From: Saprospiraceae bacterium
GTDB taxonomy: Bacteria > Bacteroidota > Bacteroidia > Chitinophagales > Saprospiraceae
Direction of reading: 5' to 3'
Assembly: GCA_019638455.1 (NCBI GenBank)
Contig: JAHBTU010000002.1
Coordinates: 1,398,501-1,462,500, forward strand
Length of the DNA stretch: 64,000 bases
The position numbers were made by a program, and so were the translations under genes. How positions within the stretch are numbered: position 1 is the first letter of the stretch; every line of letters starts with the position of its first letter. Below the pieces are notes generated by a model. It was not told the origin of the DNA, did no database searches, and worked only from the letters and a program-made list of their open reading frames with translations. Positions 41,764 to 50,182 of the stretch are shown in pieces.

Positions 41764-42768
41764 TTACTGCCCCACTTTCACCTTCAATGCTTTTGCCTTT
41801 GCCTGAAAAGCATGGTTGGGCTGGGCGGCTATTCGGTCGAGCGTGCGGTCGAAAAGTGCTTTTTGGGCAGGCATCAGATGGAGCAGGGTGAGGGCCATTG
41901 CCCACTCGGAGCGTTCGGCGATGGCTTTATCGCTGGCGCCAGAGAGTTGCCGGAAGTAGGTGAGTGCCTCGGCATATTGGCCGCGCTGGTAGAGGGAATG
42001 GGCGAGCAACTCTTTGTTTTTCAGCGCATCCGCGCCTTGTTGGCTTTTGGGCTTGAGCCATTTTTCCGCTTCCGCATACTTGCCGGATTTGAAGTTGTCA
42101 AGCGCCTGGCCGTAGCCGGGTGCATCGCCGTTTGTGGGGGTGCTTGATTCCTGAATGAAATCGGCTTGCCGGTAAAATGTGGCGGCGAGCGCGGGGTAGT
42201 TGGGGGGGGGAGTGTAAGGGGTGGGCGCGGTAGGTTGGGTAGGCGGCGGGGTGGAAGGCACCGACGGCTTGGGCTGTGGCAGCTCTGCCACGCGCTCGTC
42301 TTCTTTTTCTTTGGTCGGAGGGGTGGAGGCAGGTGGTTTGGGCGAAGGTTTTGGAGACTTTGGTGGCGCGGTGGCGGCGGGAGGCTTCGTTGAGGGCGTG
42401 CTGACGATGGGAGTAGGGCCGCCTATGTCTGCTTGGGGCTGCAAGAGCCACCAGCCAAAAAACGCGGCGGTCAGGGTGGCGGCTATGCTGACGGCCCACC
42501 ACATCGTCCGTCTCCGCGCGCGGGCGACGGGTTGTTTCGAGGGGATGCCGCCGCGCATGGTGTCTCGTTCCCAGCTGCTCATTTTGGCCAGCAGGTCTCG
42601 CTCGACGAGCCATTCCAGCCCTTCCCGTTCCATGCGGTGGGTTTTCACCAGTGCGGCCAACGCGGGGTCGGCGGCTATTTCCGCTTCAAAAGCTGATGCT
42701 TCCGCCGGGGAGAGGCGGCCCCGCAGATAGGCTTCTATTTTGTCGAAAAGTATTTCGTCGTGGTTCAT
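41764..42768 (-). CDS. Anti-sigma-factor-like membrane protein with tetratricopeptide-type tail
   Basis: A 334-aa single-pass protein. The N-terminal cytoplasmic part (MNHDEILFDKIEAYLRGRLS, PAEASAFEAEIAADPALAAL) has the sequence style of zinc-less anti-sigma domains. One membrane helix at about 89-107 (WWAVSIAATLTAAFFGWWLL) precedes a periplasmic Pro/Thr/Lys-rich linker of about 90 residues. The C-terminal part from 220 is helical with repeat-like units (GKYAEAEKWLKPKSQQGADA, RGQYAEALTYFRQLSGASDK). It sits 36 bases downstream of a sigma-70-family gene, so it likely controls that factor. Confidence 0.75.
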   Translation of the reverse strand: MNHDEILFDKIEAYLRGRLSPAEASAFEAEIAADPALAALVKTHRMEREGLEWLVERDLLAKMSSWERDTMRGGIPSKQPVARARRRTMWWAVSIAATLTAAFFGWWLLQPQADIGGPTPIVSTPSTKPPAATAPPKSPKPSPKPPASTPPTKEKEDERVAELPQPKPSVPSTPPPTQPTAPTPYTPPPNYPALAATFYRQADFIQESSTPTNGDAPGYGQALDNFKSGKYAEAEKWLKPKSQQGADALKNKELLAHSLYQRGQYAEALTYFRQLSGASDKAIAERSEWAMALTLLHLMPAQKALFDRTLDRIAAQPNHAFQAKAKALKVKVGQ

Positions 42769-42804
42769 GGCGCGTACAGGATTTAGAATGGTTTTTTTGG
42801 GGAG

Positions 42805-43392
42805 CTAACCAAGATATTCCGTCCAAAGCGGGTGATTTTCCAGATGCTCGCGCAGGCGCATACGACAGCGATATGCCTCTTTCTTGGCGGTCTCGGCATT
42901 GGCATAGCCCATTTCGCGCGCGATTTCTTCCATCGAGTAGTCCAACTGGTAGCGGCGCAGCAATTCGCGGCATCGCTCGCCGATATGCCCCATCGCCTCG
43001 GCCAACAGTTCGCGGTGCTCGTTGCGAAGTGTGTCGGCTTCGGGGCTTTCCACCGTGCCATCGTATTGGGCGGGCGAAAGTTCTTGATAGCGACCTTGCT
43101 GGCGACGCAAGGTGACCCAACGCCATTTGGCGATGGCCACGAAATAGGTTGCCAATGCGCTTTTGCCTTCAAATCTTCCTTCGCGCAAGTTGCGGTCGAA
43201 GAGCACGAGCGCTTCTTGAAAAACGTCTTGCGCGTCGCTGCGGCTACCGCCGTTGTCGAGTATGTACCGAACGACGGTCTCTCGCAGTCCGGGGAAAAGA
43301 TAGATGTGCCGAAGGGCGGATTCGCGTGCGGCTCCGCCGCTTTGAATGGCGGCAAGGAGCGATTCGTCGGTCCAATTCGTGTGGGTTGTCAT
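42805..43392 (-). CDS. RNA polymerase sigma factor (ECF-type, sigma-70 family)
   Basis: A 195-aa ECF sigma factor. Region 2 holds SDAQDVFQEALVLFDRNL with the DAxDVxQEA pattern, and region 4 holds ELLRRYQLDYSMEEIAREMG with a helix-turn-helix. The start ATG at 43392 is favoured over upstream extension because the family begins TDESLLAAIQSG. Upstream TACCTTTC is one base off the -7 consensus. With the anti-sigma-like gene downstream it forms a standard two-gene unit. It probably responds to an envelope or surface signal. Confidence 0.85.
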   Translation of the reverse strand: MTTHTNWTDESLLAAIQSGGAARESALRHIYLFPGLRETVVRYILDNGGSRSDAQDVFQEALVLFDRNLREGRFEGKSALATYFVAIAKWRWVTLRRQQGRYQELSPAQYDGTVESPEADTLRNEHRELLAEAMGHIGERCRELLRRYQLDYSMEEIAREMGYANAETAKKEAYRCRMRLREHLENHPLWTEYLG

Positions 43393-43751
43393 TAGTGCAG
43401 TTGATGGGCGAAAGGTAACCAAGTGTTTTCTGCATTGGCAGGAGGATTTTTGGGTTGGCAGGATTTGCAAGGCTTACAGGATGTTGAAAACGGCCAGTCC
43501 GGTCCGGCAAATTCTGTCCACAAAAAACTGTCAGTCAGTTGGGTGCATAAGTCTTTTGGAAAGGACTTCGGGTACATGAATAGGGGCGCGGTTGTTAAGA
43601 ATCGAATTGTTTCTTAACGTTTGGGTCTTTCAGCGGGCGTTTTCGTTACCATTTTCCTAAATGTCAAATGCGGGGGGTTACTTGTGGGGAGCATCTTGCA
43701 CAAAGCAGCAACAACAATCGAAAATCATCACGCACAAAAAAACTGCAAGTC
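43393..43751. other. Intergenic region between divergent sigma factor and porin genes
   Basis: GGTTGGCAGGATTTGCAAGG and CTTACAGGATGTTG around 43455 resemble family F words, but no second arm is present. Otherwise there is ordinary divergent promoter space with no gene. Confidence 0.35.
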
Positions 43752-44477
43752 ATGAAAAAATTGTTTTTGCTTCCGCTGTCGCTCCTTTTCTTCCAAGTAT
43801 TGAACGCTCAAATAAGCGGCGTTGGCATACGTCCCGGTGTCAGTCTTTCCACCTTTAAACTCAACCGGGAGTACAACGACATCTACAACGCTTCGCTGCG
43901 CCCCGGTATGAGCATGGCGGCGTTCATGGAAATCAACCTCGGCAACCGCTTCACGTTGCAACCCGAAGTGGCTTTCACCCAGCGCGGCGCCAATCTGCGC
44001 AGCAAAAGCACCATCTACTGGGATGGCCCCGCCTTTGGGTATCCCGCCGACTATCGGGTGGTGGATTACCGCCAAAAAGAAACGCTCAATTATCTGGACG
44101 TGCCCCTCATGGTGGAGAAAAACTTTGGCGGGGGCAATGTCGGCGCTTATGTGGCACTTGGCCCCGGGCTGTCCTTCGGGTTCAAAGGCAAAGGCCGCGA
44201 GGAGATCACCTACGAGTTCCCGGTCAGCGACGGCCAAATTGACATAGGTGCCGACCGTTTTGAGTATGGCATCGAGATGGGCTCGGGTCGCTTCGACACC
44301 TACAAGGGTTTTGATTTCAGCCTCAATGCTGGCGCGGGACTGCTCTTCTTGCTCGAAAATGGCGAAATCGGCATTGACCTCCGCTACACGCACGGTCTGA
44401 AAAATCTCAACGTGGACGGCCTGAAAAACCGGAACCTGCTGGTCGGCGTGTCGTATATGCACTACATAGGTCAATAA
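43752..44477 (+). CDS. PorT-like outer-membrane beta-barrel protein
   Basis: A 241-aa outer-membrane barrel (OMP_b-brl_2 type). The start at 43752 gives MKKLFLLPLSLLFFQVLNA followed by QISGVGIRPGVSLSTF. Strands of the form RFTLQPEVAFTQRGANL, YLDVPLMVEKNFGGGNVGA and YVALGPGLSFGFKG are the standard repeats of this family. The end IGIDLRYTHGLKNL...LLVGVSYMHYIGQ is the last hairpin. It probably forms a small pore or scaffold. It is monocistronic; a run of nine G lies 10 bases after the stop. Confidence 0.82.
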   Translation: MKKLFLLPLSLLFFQVLNAQISGVGIRPGVSLSTFKLNREYNDIYNASLRPGMSMAAFMEINLGNRFTLQPEVAFTQRGANLRSKSTIYWDGPAFGYPADYRVVDYRQKETLNYLDVPLMVEKNFGGGNVGAYVALGPGLSFGFKGKGREEITYEFPVSDGQIDIGADRFEYGIEMGSGRFDTYKGFDFSLNAGAGLLFLLENGEIGIDLRYTHGLKNLNVDGLKNRNLLVGVSYMHYIGQ

Positions 44478-44682
44478 GGGATTGAAGGGGGGGGGTGAGA
44501 ATGTTTAAAAAAGGTGTCAACCCTTCCCGGACGTTTTCTTTTTAAGCGGCAAACTCCGTGCTCAAAGCAGATAAATTGTTAAAAACCAAAACACTGCCTC
44601 CTTCGTGCCTCTGTGTTTTCTTATCGTCTCCATTGGGCTCTCCCCCCTTCAACCCCCTTCAACTCACTCAACTTCTTTCGAT

Positions 44683-44967
44683 ATGAACTGCCCGAACTGC
44701 GGCCATGCCACGCCGCCCACCCACGCGGCGCGATGCGGCCATTGCAACTTCAAACTTCCGGCGAACCAAACGTCGCAAGCCAGCCAGTCAGACACAACGC
44801 TGCCTTGCTGGAACTGCCGGCACCCCAACCCCGCCGAGGCCGAACGCTGCGAATGGTGCAATGCAAAACAGCAAACATCGCCTCGCTCGGCAGTACCCTT
44901 CGCCTCGCGGCAGCCCCTACAACCTCAAACCCGCAAATCCATCAACATCGCAAGCCATGACAAATAA
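44683..44967 (+). CDS. Double zinc-ribbon small protein
   Basis: A 94-aa protein with two zinc ribbons: MNCPNCGHATPPTHAARCGH with CNF (Cys3, Cys6, Cys18, Cys21), and CWNCRHPNPAEAERCEWCN. A short tail of Ser/Pro/Gln residues follows. Its last codons overlap the next gene by 11 bases (ATGACAAATAA), so the two are translated together. There is no membrane segment. Zinc ribbons of this kind often sit at the front of larger regulatory or assembly proteins; here it is free-standing in front of a proton-channel pair. Function unknown. Confidence 0.78.
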   Translation: MNCPNCGHATPPTHAARCGHCNFKLPANQTSQASQSDTTLPCWNCRHPNPAEAERCEWCNAKQQTSPRSAVPFASRQPLQPQTRKSINIASHDK

Positions 44968-45844
44968 AGGTTTCAATCCGCTTTTTGTGTCGGCGCTCGA
45001 CATCCTGACTGGCGCATTGAGCGTGTTCATCGTTCTCAATTTTCTGAACACGCGCCTCATGGGAGTGCCGCCCACGCCAGTCAATCCGCCCGAAAAAGAA
45101 AAGGTGGCGAAAAAAGAGGAGAAGGCTCCCAACAAAACCAAGCCTGCTCCTGCCGTCGGCCCGGGCACTTATCGGCAAAGACCTGTGGAGCCGACCAAGC
45201 CTTCCGTCCCCAATGAAAAGCCCAACCCAACCACTCCACAGTCGCCGCTCCCCAAGCCGACCACCCCCGCGCCCACTCCCCCATCCACAGTGCCCCATCC
45301 GCCATCTCCGCCATCCGACCCTGTCGCGGTGGATTTGATGAAGCAGACCAAAGGCGCGGTCGTCATCTTGTTGCAACAAGCCGACCAATCGAAACAATCG
45401 GTGGAGTTCATGCTTCGGCAAGGCAATCGCACTTGGAAGCCGGGTCGCGCAAGCAAGTTTCAGGACAATGGCTTCAAGTATGAGAAGGCGCTGAACTATT
45501 TCTATCAGTCGGAAATAGAGCCGGGAACCTATGAGGTGCTGGTGCGCGTGAAAAGTGGTCAGCGAGGCGGTGGCGCCAAACCCTTCAGCCTGTTTGGCAA
45601 GTTGGTGCCTCCCGGTCAAAAATCGCTGTCCTACAACTTTGGTGCGTACTCTGTGAACGGCGCTGCGAGCGATTGGGTATCTGCTGGCACGCTCAAAGTG
45701 AGTGCCTCGGGATTGCAATACCAGTCGCGCCTGCCTGTCGCCACCAAATCGGAAACGGAGCCGACACAGAACGCTCCCGCCACACCCGATTCAAAACCAG
45801 CACCTGCCACCAAACCATCGGGCAGGAGCGGGAAATGGGGATAA
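44957..45844 (+). CDS. MotB/ExbD-like membrane protein with Pro-rich linker and beta-rich C-terminal domain
   Basis: A 295-aa protein. One membrane helix near the N-terminus (SALDILTGALSVFIVLNFLN) carries Asp15 in the pattern LDxxTxALxxFxVL. This matches the ADxMTxMMAFFLVM helix of MotB, including the essential aspartate and the threonine three residues later. A proline/lysine-rich linker follows (about 45-115). A C-terminal domain follows that is not OmpA-like: VVILLQQADQSKQSVEFMLR, EPGTYEVLVRVKSGQRGG. It is translationally coupled to the zinc-ribbon gene. The next gene is a MotA/TolQ/ExbB homologue, so this is the likely B subunit of a proton channel (stator). Confidence 0.72.
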   Translation: MTNKGFNPLFVSALDILTGALSVFIVLNFLNTRLMGVPPTPVNPPEKEKVAKKEEKAPNKTKPAPAVGPGTYRQRPVEPTKPSVPNEKPNPTTPQSPLPKPTTPAPTPPSTVPHPPSPPSDPVAVDLMKQTKGAVVILLQQADQSKQSVEFMLRQGNRTWKPGRASKFQDNGFKYEKALNYFYQSEIEPGTYEVLVRVKSGQRGGGAKPFSLFGKLVPPGQKSLSYNFGAYSVNGAASDWVSAGTLKVSASGLQYQSRLPVATKSETEPTQNAPATPDSKPAPATKPSGRSGKWG

Positions 45845-45853
45845 TCAACCAAT

Positions 45854-45880
45854 GGACGGTGCACGGTTCACGGTGCACGG
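45854..45880. repeat. Short ACGGTGCACGG repeat in the gap of the proton-channel cassette
   Basis: GGACGGTGCACGGTTCACGG then TGCACGG repeats one word three times. A related cluster is at 31211-31285. It lies in the 100-base gap between the two channel genes. Confidence 0.5.
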
Positions 45881-45944
45881 AGGATTCCTGCTAACTCTTG
45901 AAAAACCACTTCAACCTTTTCTAACACTCAAACACATCTCAGCC

Positions 45945-46760
45945 ATGTTTGCCAATAAAAATCTGCAAATTATTGCCGGTCTCGGCATTGCTTTCGTTAT
46001 CGCCGCTTTGATGGCGCTTGGTTATCACACCGCTCCGTCTGGCTCTTCTTTGGAAACCTTCTTCTTCGCGCTGGGCGGCAAAATGCCCGCCGGAATCATA
46101 CAGGCCGCCACGATTGCCTGCTTCTTTATCTGCTTGTTTGGCATTCACGCGCTCAGCCAGCGCATCCAGCAGGAAGAAGGGGCCTACATGGCCAAGCTGC
46201 TGCCTGAGGCCGAGCAATATGTGCTCTACCCGGAGGATGTGGCCCGCATCAAGTTGGAGACCATTGATGCCGAAAAACGCATGGGGCCGCGTTTGCTGAC
46301 CGACCTCATCAAGCAAGCCACCACAAAATTCCGCGCGGAAAGCTCCACTGGCGAAACGCTCTCCATGGTGGAAACAGTGAGCGAGATGCAGCGCAAATCG
46401 CTCGAGAAAGAATTTTGGCTCATCAGCACTTGCCAGACTTTGATACCGACCTTCGGTTTCCTCGGCACGGTGTGGGGCATGGCCTCGGCGATATTGAGCA
46501 TGGGCCAGACCAAACCAGTGATGGCTGCCGCGACGACGGCGACACCTGCCGCCACGCCTGTGGCGCCTGCCGTGAGTTCCACCGACATTCAGGCGTTGAT
46601 TGACTCGATGGGCTCGGCGTTTTTCACCACGATTCTGGCCATCATCTTGGGCATTGTCGTGAGCATATTGGTGAAAAGACTCGAAACGCGCGTGGAAGAT
46701 TTCCAGACCGGGATGAAGCGCTATGTGGTAGAGAATCTGGTGAACAGGATTCACAAGTAA
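45945..46760 (+). CDS. MotA/TolQ/ExbB proton channel family protein
   Basis: A 271-aa membrane protein. The start at 45945 gives MFANKNLQIIAGLGIAFVIA as the first helix. Helix 2 is at about 50-70 (GIIQAATIACFFICLFGIHA). A cytoplasmic region of about 90 residues follows. The hallmark pair comes next: LIPTFGFLGTVWGMASAILS (helix 3) and SMGSAFFTTILAIILGIVVS (helix 4). An Ala/Thr/Pro insert (TATPAATPVAPA) lies between helices 3 and 4. Together with the MotB/ExbD-like gene it should form an ion-driven stator complex. The partner in the cell is unknown. Confidence 0.85.
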   Translation: MFANKNLQIIAGLGIAFVIAALMALGYHTAPSGSSLETFFFALGGKMPAGIIQAATIACFFICLFGIHALSQRIQQEEGAYMAKLLPEAEQYVLYPEDVARIKLETIDAEKRMGPRLLTDLIKQATTKFRAESSTGETLSMVETVSEMQRKSLEKEFWLISTCQTLIPTFGFLGTVWGMASAILSMGQTKPVMAAATTATPAATPVAPAVSSTDIQALIDSMGSAFFTTILAIILGIVVSILVKRLETRVEDFQTGMKRYVVENLVNRIHK

Positions 46761-46789
46761 TTGGGGGGCGTTAGAGGGGTCATTGGGGG

Positions 46790-46920
46790 TTATTAAAAAG
46801 GTCATTAGAGAGGTCATTATGACCCCTAATGACCCTCAATGACCCCTAATGACCCTCAATGACCCCTAATGACCCTCAATGACCCCTAATGACCCTCAAT
46901 GACCCCTAATGACCTTCGAT
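46790..46920. repeat. 20-bp tandem repeat with inverted partner between convergent genes
   Basis: Five units of GACCCCTAATGACCCTCAAT start at 46821, 46841, 46861, 46881 and 46901. Just before them GGTCATTAGAGAGGTCATTA and GGGGTCATTGGGGGTTATTA are inverted forms of the same words, so the whole can fold back. It separates the convergent MotA-like and SulP genes and may act as a bidirectional terminator. Confidence 0.9.
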
Positions 46921-46925
46921 TTATA

Positions 46926-48497
46926 TCAGTGAATCGCCATCACGTTCACCCGCTCCACGTTTTTCAGCACCAATTGAATGTGCTTTTCGTGCGCCTGTTG
47001 TTCAAATTCGCTTATCATTTCCAGCACGTCGTAGTCAATAAAGCGGCTATCGGAGCCGTCAATGGTCAGCACTGAATATGGCGGCACCTGATAGAGCGCC
47101 TTTTGCAAGTTTACCTTGTTGAGAAAGGTGACCATTGAGTTGAGTTTGATGTAATAGAAATCGGTCGCCGATTCGCGGTGTTTTTCGATTTTATACTCGG
47201 CTTTGAAATTGTTGCGCACCAAAAAATAAATCGAAATCATCAGGCCCATGGCAACGCCTTCGAGCAAGTCCGTAAGCAACACCATGACAATGGTGATGAT
47301 GAAAGGCAAAAACTGATTCCAGCCAAGTTTGAACATATTTCGATATAGAGCAGGCTTGGTCAAATTGTAGCCAGTGATGAGCAAGATGGCAGCCAGCGCC
47401 GCGTAAGGAATCATGTTGAGGAGCGAGGGGATGAGCAACACCGCCCCAAGCAACAACAGGCCGTGCGTGAAGGCTGACATTTTGGTGCGACCGCCGGCAT
47501 CCACGTTGGCAGCGCCTCGCACGATGACCGCCGTCATGGGGATGGCCCCCGCCAATCCACACACCATGTTGCCCAAACCTTGTGCGATGAGCTCACGGTT
47601 GACAGGCGTTTTGCGTTTTAGTTTGTCCAACTTGTCGATGGCCTCCATGCACAGCAGGGTTTCGAGGCTCGCCAAAAGACCGATGGTGAAGGCATCCCTA
47701 AAAACTTGCGAATGGCTCAGGAGTTTGGAAAAATCCGCCGTTGCCACTTCCGCAAATATGTTGTCGGGTATGGAAACCAATTGAGAGGATTTGAGCGACC
47801 AAGCAGGCAAAAACACTTGGTAAGCCGCTCCAAGAGCAATGCCCGAAAGCACCACCAACAAGGGGAGCGGGAGCCAACGCAAGTGTTTTTTGACAAAGCC
47901 ACTCAAAAGCGTGTAAATGAGCAATCCCACGATACTGATGCCCGCTACTGGCAGTGAAAAATGATGATAGAAGTTGTTGACATTTTTATAGAAATCATTG
48001 ACGCTGAACAGGCTTAAAAAACCCTCGGTCCAAAAGTCAGGCTGGTCGTAGCCAAGCGCAAGTGGTATTTGCTTGGAAATCAGAATAATGCCGATGGCGG
48101 CCAACATACCTTTGATGACTGCCGAAGGAAAATAGTTGGCGACCGTGCCGAGTTTCAACAAACCCATCAGCAATTGAAACACGCCGGCCAAAAACACCGC
48201 CAGAAGGAACACCCGATAATCGCCCAATGAAAGGATAGATGCTGCCACCACAGTGGTGAGGCCAGCGGCAGGCCCCGACACGCTCAGTTGCGAGCCGCTC
48301 AACAGCGAAACCACCACGCCACCCACCACTCCCGACAGGATACCTGCATACAATGGCGCGCCAGATGCCAAAGAAATGCCCAAGCAGAGCGGCAGCGCAA
48401 CGAGAAATACCGTGATGCCCGCAGGCAGGTCGTGTTTGAGCCATACGAGGCGATAGTATTTTAGTTTGTTGGGTGATAAAAAAGGCGCTGGATTCAT
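46926..48497 (-). CDS. SulP-family anion transporter with STAS domain
   Basis: A 523-aa inner-membrane transporter. The SulP core has 12-14 membrane segments and the motifs PLCLGISLASGAPLYAGILS and SVSGPAAGLTTVV, and a C-terminal STAS domain begins near residue 440 (VLTIDGSDSRFIDYDVLEMI). The carbonic anhydrase gene ends 16 bases before it on the same strand, and such pairs in other bacteria point to bicarbonate uptake. It is likely a bicarbonate/sodium or sulfate transporter; the pairing favours bicarbonate. Confidence 0.88.
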   Translation of the reverse strand: MNPAPFLSPNKLKYYRLVWLKHDLPAGITVFLVALPLCLGISLASGAPLYAGILSGVVGGVVVSLLSGSQLSVSGPAAGLTTVVAASILSLGDYRVFLLAVFLAGVFQLLMGLLKLGTVANYFPSAVIKGMLAAIGIILISKQIPLALGYDQPDFWTEGFLSLFSVNDFYKNVNNFYHHFSLPVAGISIVGLLIYTLLSGFVKKHLRWLPLPLLVVLSGIALGAAYQVFLPAWSLKSSQLVSIPDNIFAEVATADFSKLLSHSQVFRDAFTIGLLASLETLLCMEAIDKLDKLKRKTPVNRELIAQGLGNMVCGLAGAIPMTAVIVRGAANVDAGGRTKMSAFTHGLLLLGAVLLIPSLLNMIPYAALAAILLITGYNLTKPALYRNMFKLGWNQFLPFIITIVMVLLTDLLEGVAMGLMISIYFLVRNNFKAEYKIEKHRESATDFYYIKLNSMVTFLNKVNLQKALYQVPPYSVLTIDGSDSRFIDYDVLEMISEFEQQAHEKHIQLVLKNVERVNVMAIH

Positions 48498-48513
48498 GTG
48501 TGCGATTCAAAAT

Positions 48514-49101
48514 TTATTGTGGTTGAACAGATTTTGGGGAAGGTTTGTCCATAAAAGAAACCACGTCTGTTTCAATGTCATAGACACCTCCAACTATTGT
48601 CACTTCCTCGCCCCACTTGTGTCGGATTTCCTTTTGCAACACATCCATCCCGTGCGCCACATTTGCCATCACGCAGCGGTGGATAAGCGTGTCGCTCGAT
48701 TGAGCATTGACGCGCAAGGCTTGTTGTTCCTCCGGCTCGCTTCTTATTTGTGCGATTACGTTGTTTAAGTGAATGGCCTTTGCGTCTTGTTCCTCTCGAA
48801 TCATTGCCTCAATGGCGCCACAATGTTCATGTCCGAGCACGAGCGCCGTCTTCACATTCAAATGCTCCACCGCATACTCTACACTGGCCGGCACATCCTC
48901 CACTTCCACGAGATTGCCTGCGTTCCGTATCACGAACAAATCGCCGATGCCTTCACCAAAGATGATTTCGGGCGAAACCCTCGAGCCGGAACAAGTGATG
49001 ATAATAGCAAAAGGTTGCTGCCCCTTGGCTGTCTCGGCCACACGGTCTGCTGATTGGTGGGGATGAATGGTATGGTGCTTTGCAAATCGTTCATTGCCCA
49101 T
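48514..49101 (-). CDS. can: Beta-class carbonic anhydrase
   Basis: A 195-aa cytoplasmic enzyme that interconverts carbon dioxide and bicarbonate. The zinc ligands are Cys37 (in TCSGSRVSPE), His91 and Cys94 (GHEHCGAIE). The usual CSDSR motif reads CSGSR: the aspartate of the catalytic Asp-Arg dyad is Gly39. The frame stays open upstream and reads PANALERLK directly before MGNERF, which is the normal N-terminal helix of the family. It then runs into a family A repeat without an ATG. The true start may therefore be non-ATG, or the 5' end may be damaged. It precedes the SulP gene by 16 bases. Confidence 0.8.
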   Translation of the reverse strand: MGNERFAKHHTIHPHQSADRVAETAKGQQPFAIIITCSGSRVSPEIIFGEGIGDLFVIRNAGNLVEVEDVPASVEYAVEHLNVKTALVLGHEHCGAIEAMIREEQDAKAIHLNNVIAQIRSEPEEQQALRVNAQSSDTLIHRCVMANVAHGMDVLQKEIRHKWGEEVTIVGGVYDIETDVVSFMDKPSPKSVQPQ

Positions 49102-49421
49102 CTTGAGGCGCTCCAGCGCATTGGCAGGTGTTTTACCCAGATTAAAGAGGATTTGAACCTGCCAGTTGGCAAGGCAGGGATTTCCTTGATTGATTTGTAT
49201 GATTTTCAGAGGATTGCGAGCACCGTTTGTTCAAAACCACCTTGTCAGACCCTGTGCTCAGGGGCTTGCCCGGCCAAGTGAAGCGGACGGGGCTGATTTG
49301 CGTTGACTATTCCATCTGTTTTTGGGGCAACAAGAAGCATCCTTGCAATAGAGAGCAAGACGCGAGCAACAACAAAAGACATCGTTTTGTCATGGCGATA
49401 TGTTTAAATGGTGAATGAATG
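49102..49421. other. Intergenic region occupied by a family A element
   Basis: Between the carbonic anhydrase and the methyltransferase stop. A full family A copy (49135-49310) makes up half of it. The rest shows nothing coding. Confidence 0.5.
49135..49310. repeat. 176-bp interspersed element (family A), copy 1
   Basis: It starts ACCCAGATTAAAGAGGATTT and ends GATTTGCGTTGACTAT. It contains inner hairpins CCTGCC...GGCAGG and CCTGTGCTCAGG. The same sequence is found inverted at 50183-50358 and shortened at 58782-58936. It begins immediately upstream of the carbonic anhydrase's visible N-terminal coding. Confidence 0.85.
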
Positions 49422-50039
49422 TCACTTCACTTTCTGCCACAGTTTCAACTTTCGGTCAAAGTCGGTCGCCTGTATCTCATAACTGTCTGGCACTTCGTCA
49501 AGATAACTAAAATAGGTGGCCACCCTTGTCCCGACGGGCATGGTGTCCAATTGTTGGCGCACATACAGCGAGTAAACGGCATAAAGGATTTTGTCCAATT
49601 TGACCGAGTTGTCTATTGGATTCGATTGCAGAATATTCTCGTAGAAAGGGTTGAAAAGATATATCGCATCGAAGGTGTTGAAATCAACATACACCATGTT
49701 GGACAGGATGAAATGCGTGTTCGCAACATGGTATCGTTCCGACAGTCGCACCGACAACTGGTGCAGGCGCTCGCGTTGCTCCACTCCGGTGAAATGCCCT
49801 TCGGTGCAGCTGGCACCAATCATGCAAAATTTTCCCACACCCGACCCCACATCGAGCACTCGCGTACCCGGCTCATCAACGAGAAAACCCGCAGCGGCAA
49901 GCGCCACTTTGATAGGCGTGAAATGCACCTCGGACAGTGCTCTGATTTTTTTGGAAAAAATGGCATCAAAATCTGCATCAAGTACCGCGGCACCCGTTTT
50001 CAAACGTTCGAAAATCTCTAACCCAAGTCTTTTTGTCAT
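49422..50039 (-). CDS. SAM-dependent methyltransferase
   Basis: A 205-aa class I methyltransferase. Start ATG at 50039 (MTKRLGLEIFERLKTGAAVL). Motif I is TRVLDVGSGVGKFCMIGASC, with acidic motif GHFTGVEQRERLHQL. FNTFDAIYLFNPFYENILQ fits post-motif II/IV. The substrate is unknown; small molecules or proteins are possible. It lies between two family A elements, which suggests a locally rearranged region. The open frame extends upstream to 50084 with a poor N-terminus. Confidence 0.75.
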   Translation of the reverse strand: MTKRLGLEIFERLKTGAAVLDADFDAIFSKKIRALSEVHFTPIKVALAAAGFLVDEPGTRVLDVGSGVGKFCMIGASCTEGHFTGVEQRERLHQLSVRLSERYHVANTHFILSNMVYVDFNTFDAIYLFNPFYENILQSNPIDNSVKLDKILYAVYSLYVRQQLDTMPVGTRVATYFSYLDEVPDSYEIQATDFDRKLKLWQKVK

Positions 50040-50182
50040 CTTGGTGGGCGGACTGGATTGGCAAGCAGGCAAACGTGCGAACAACTTTGCGGGAGCAACG
50101 CCATGCTAATTCTTTGTGGGGCAAATTTAGTGCTCCATAAATTAGATTTTGCCACAAAGTCGCTAATAAACAAAGGGTTAAT

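Noticed and set aside
44957..46760. The proton-channel pair as a Zorya defence system
   Set aside because: There is no ZorC, ZorD or ZorE homologue nearby, the B protein lacks an OmpA-like end, and the A protein lacks the long tail of ZorA.
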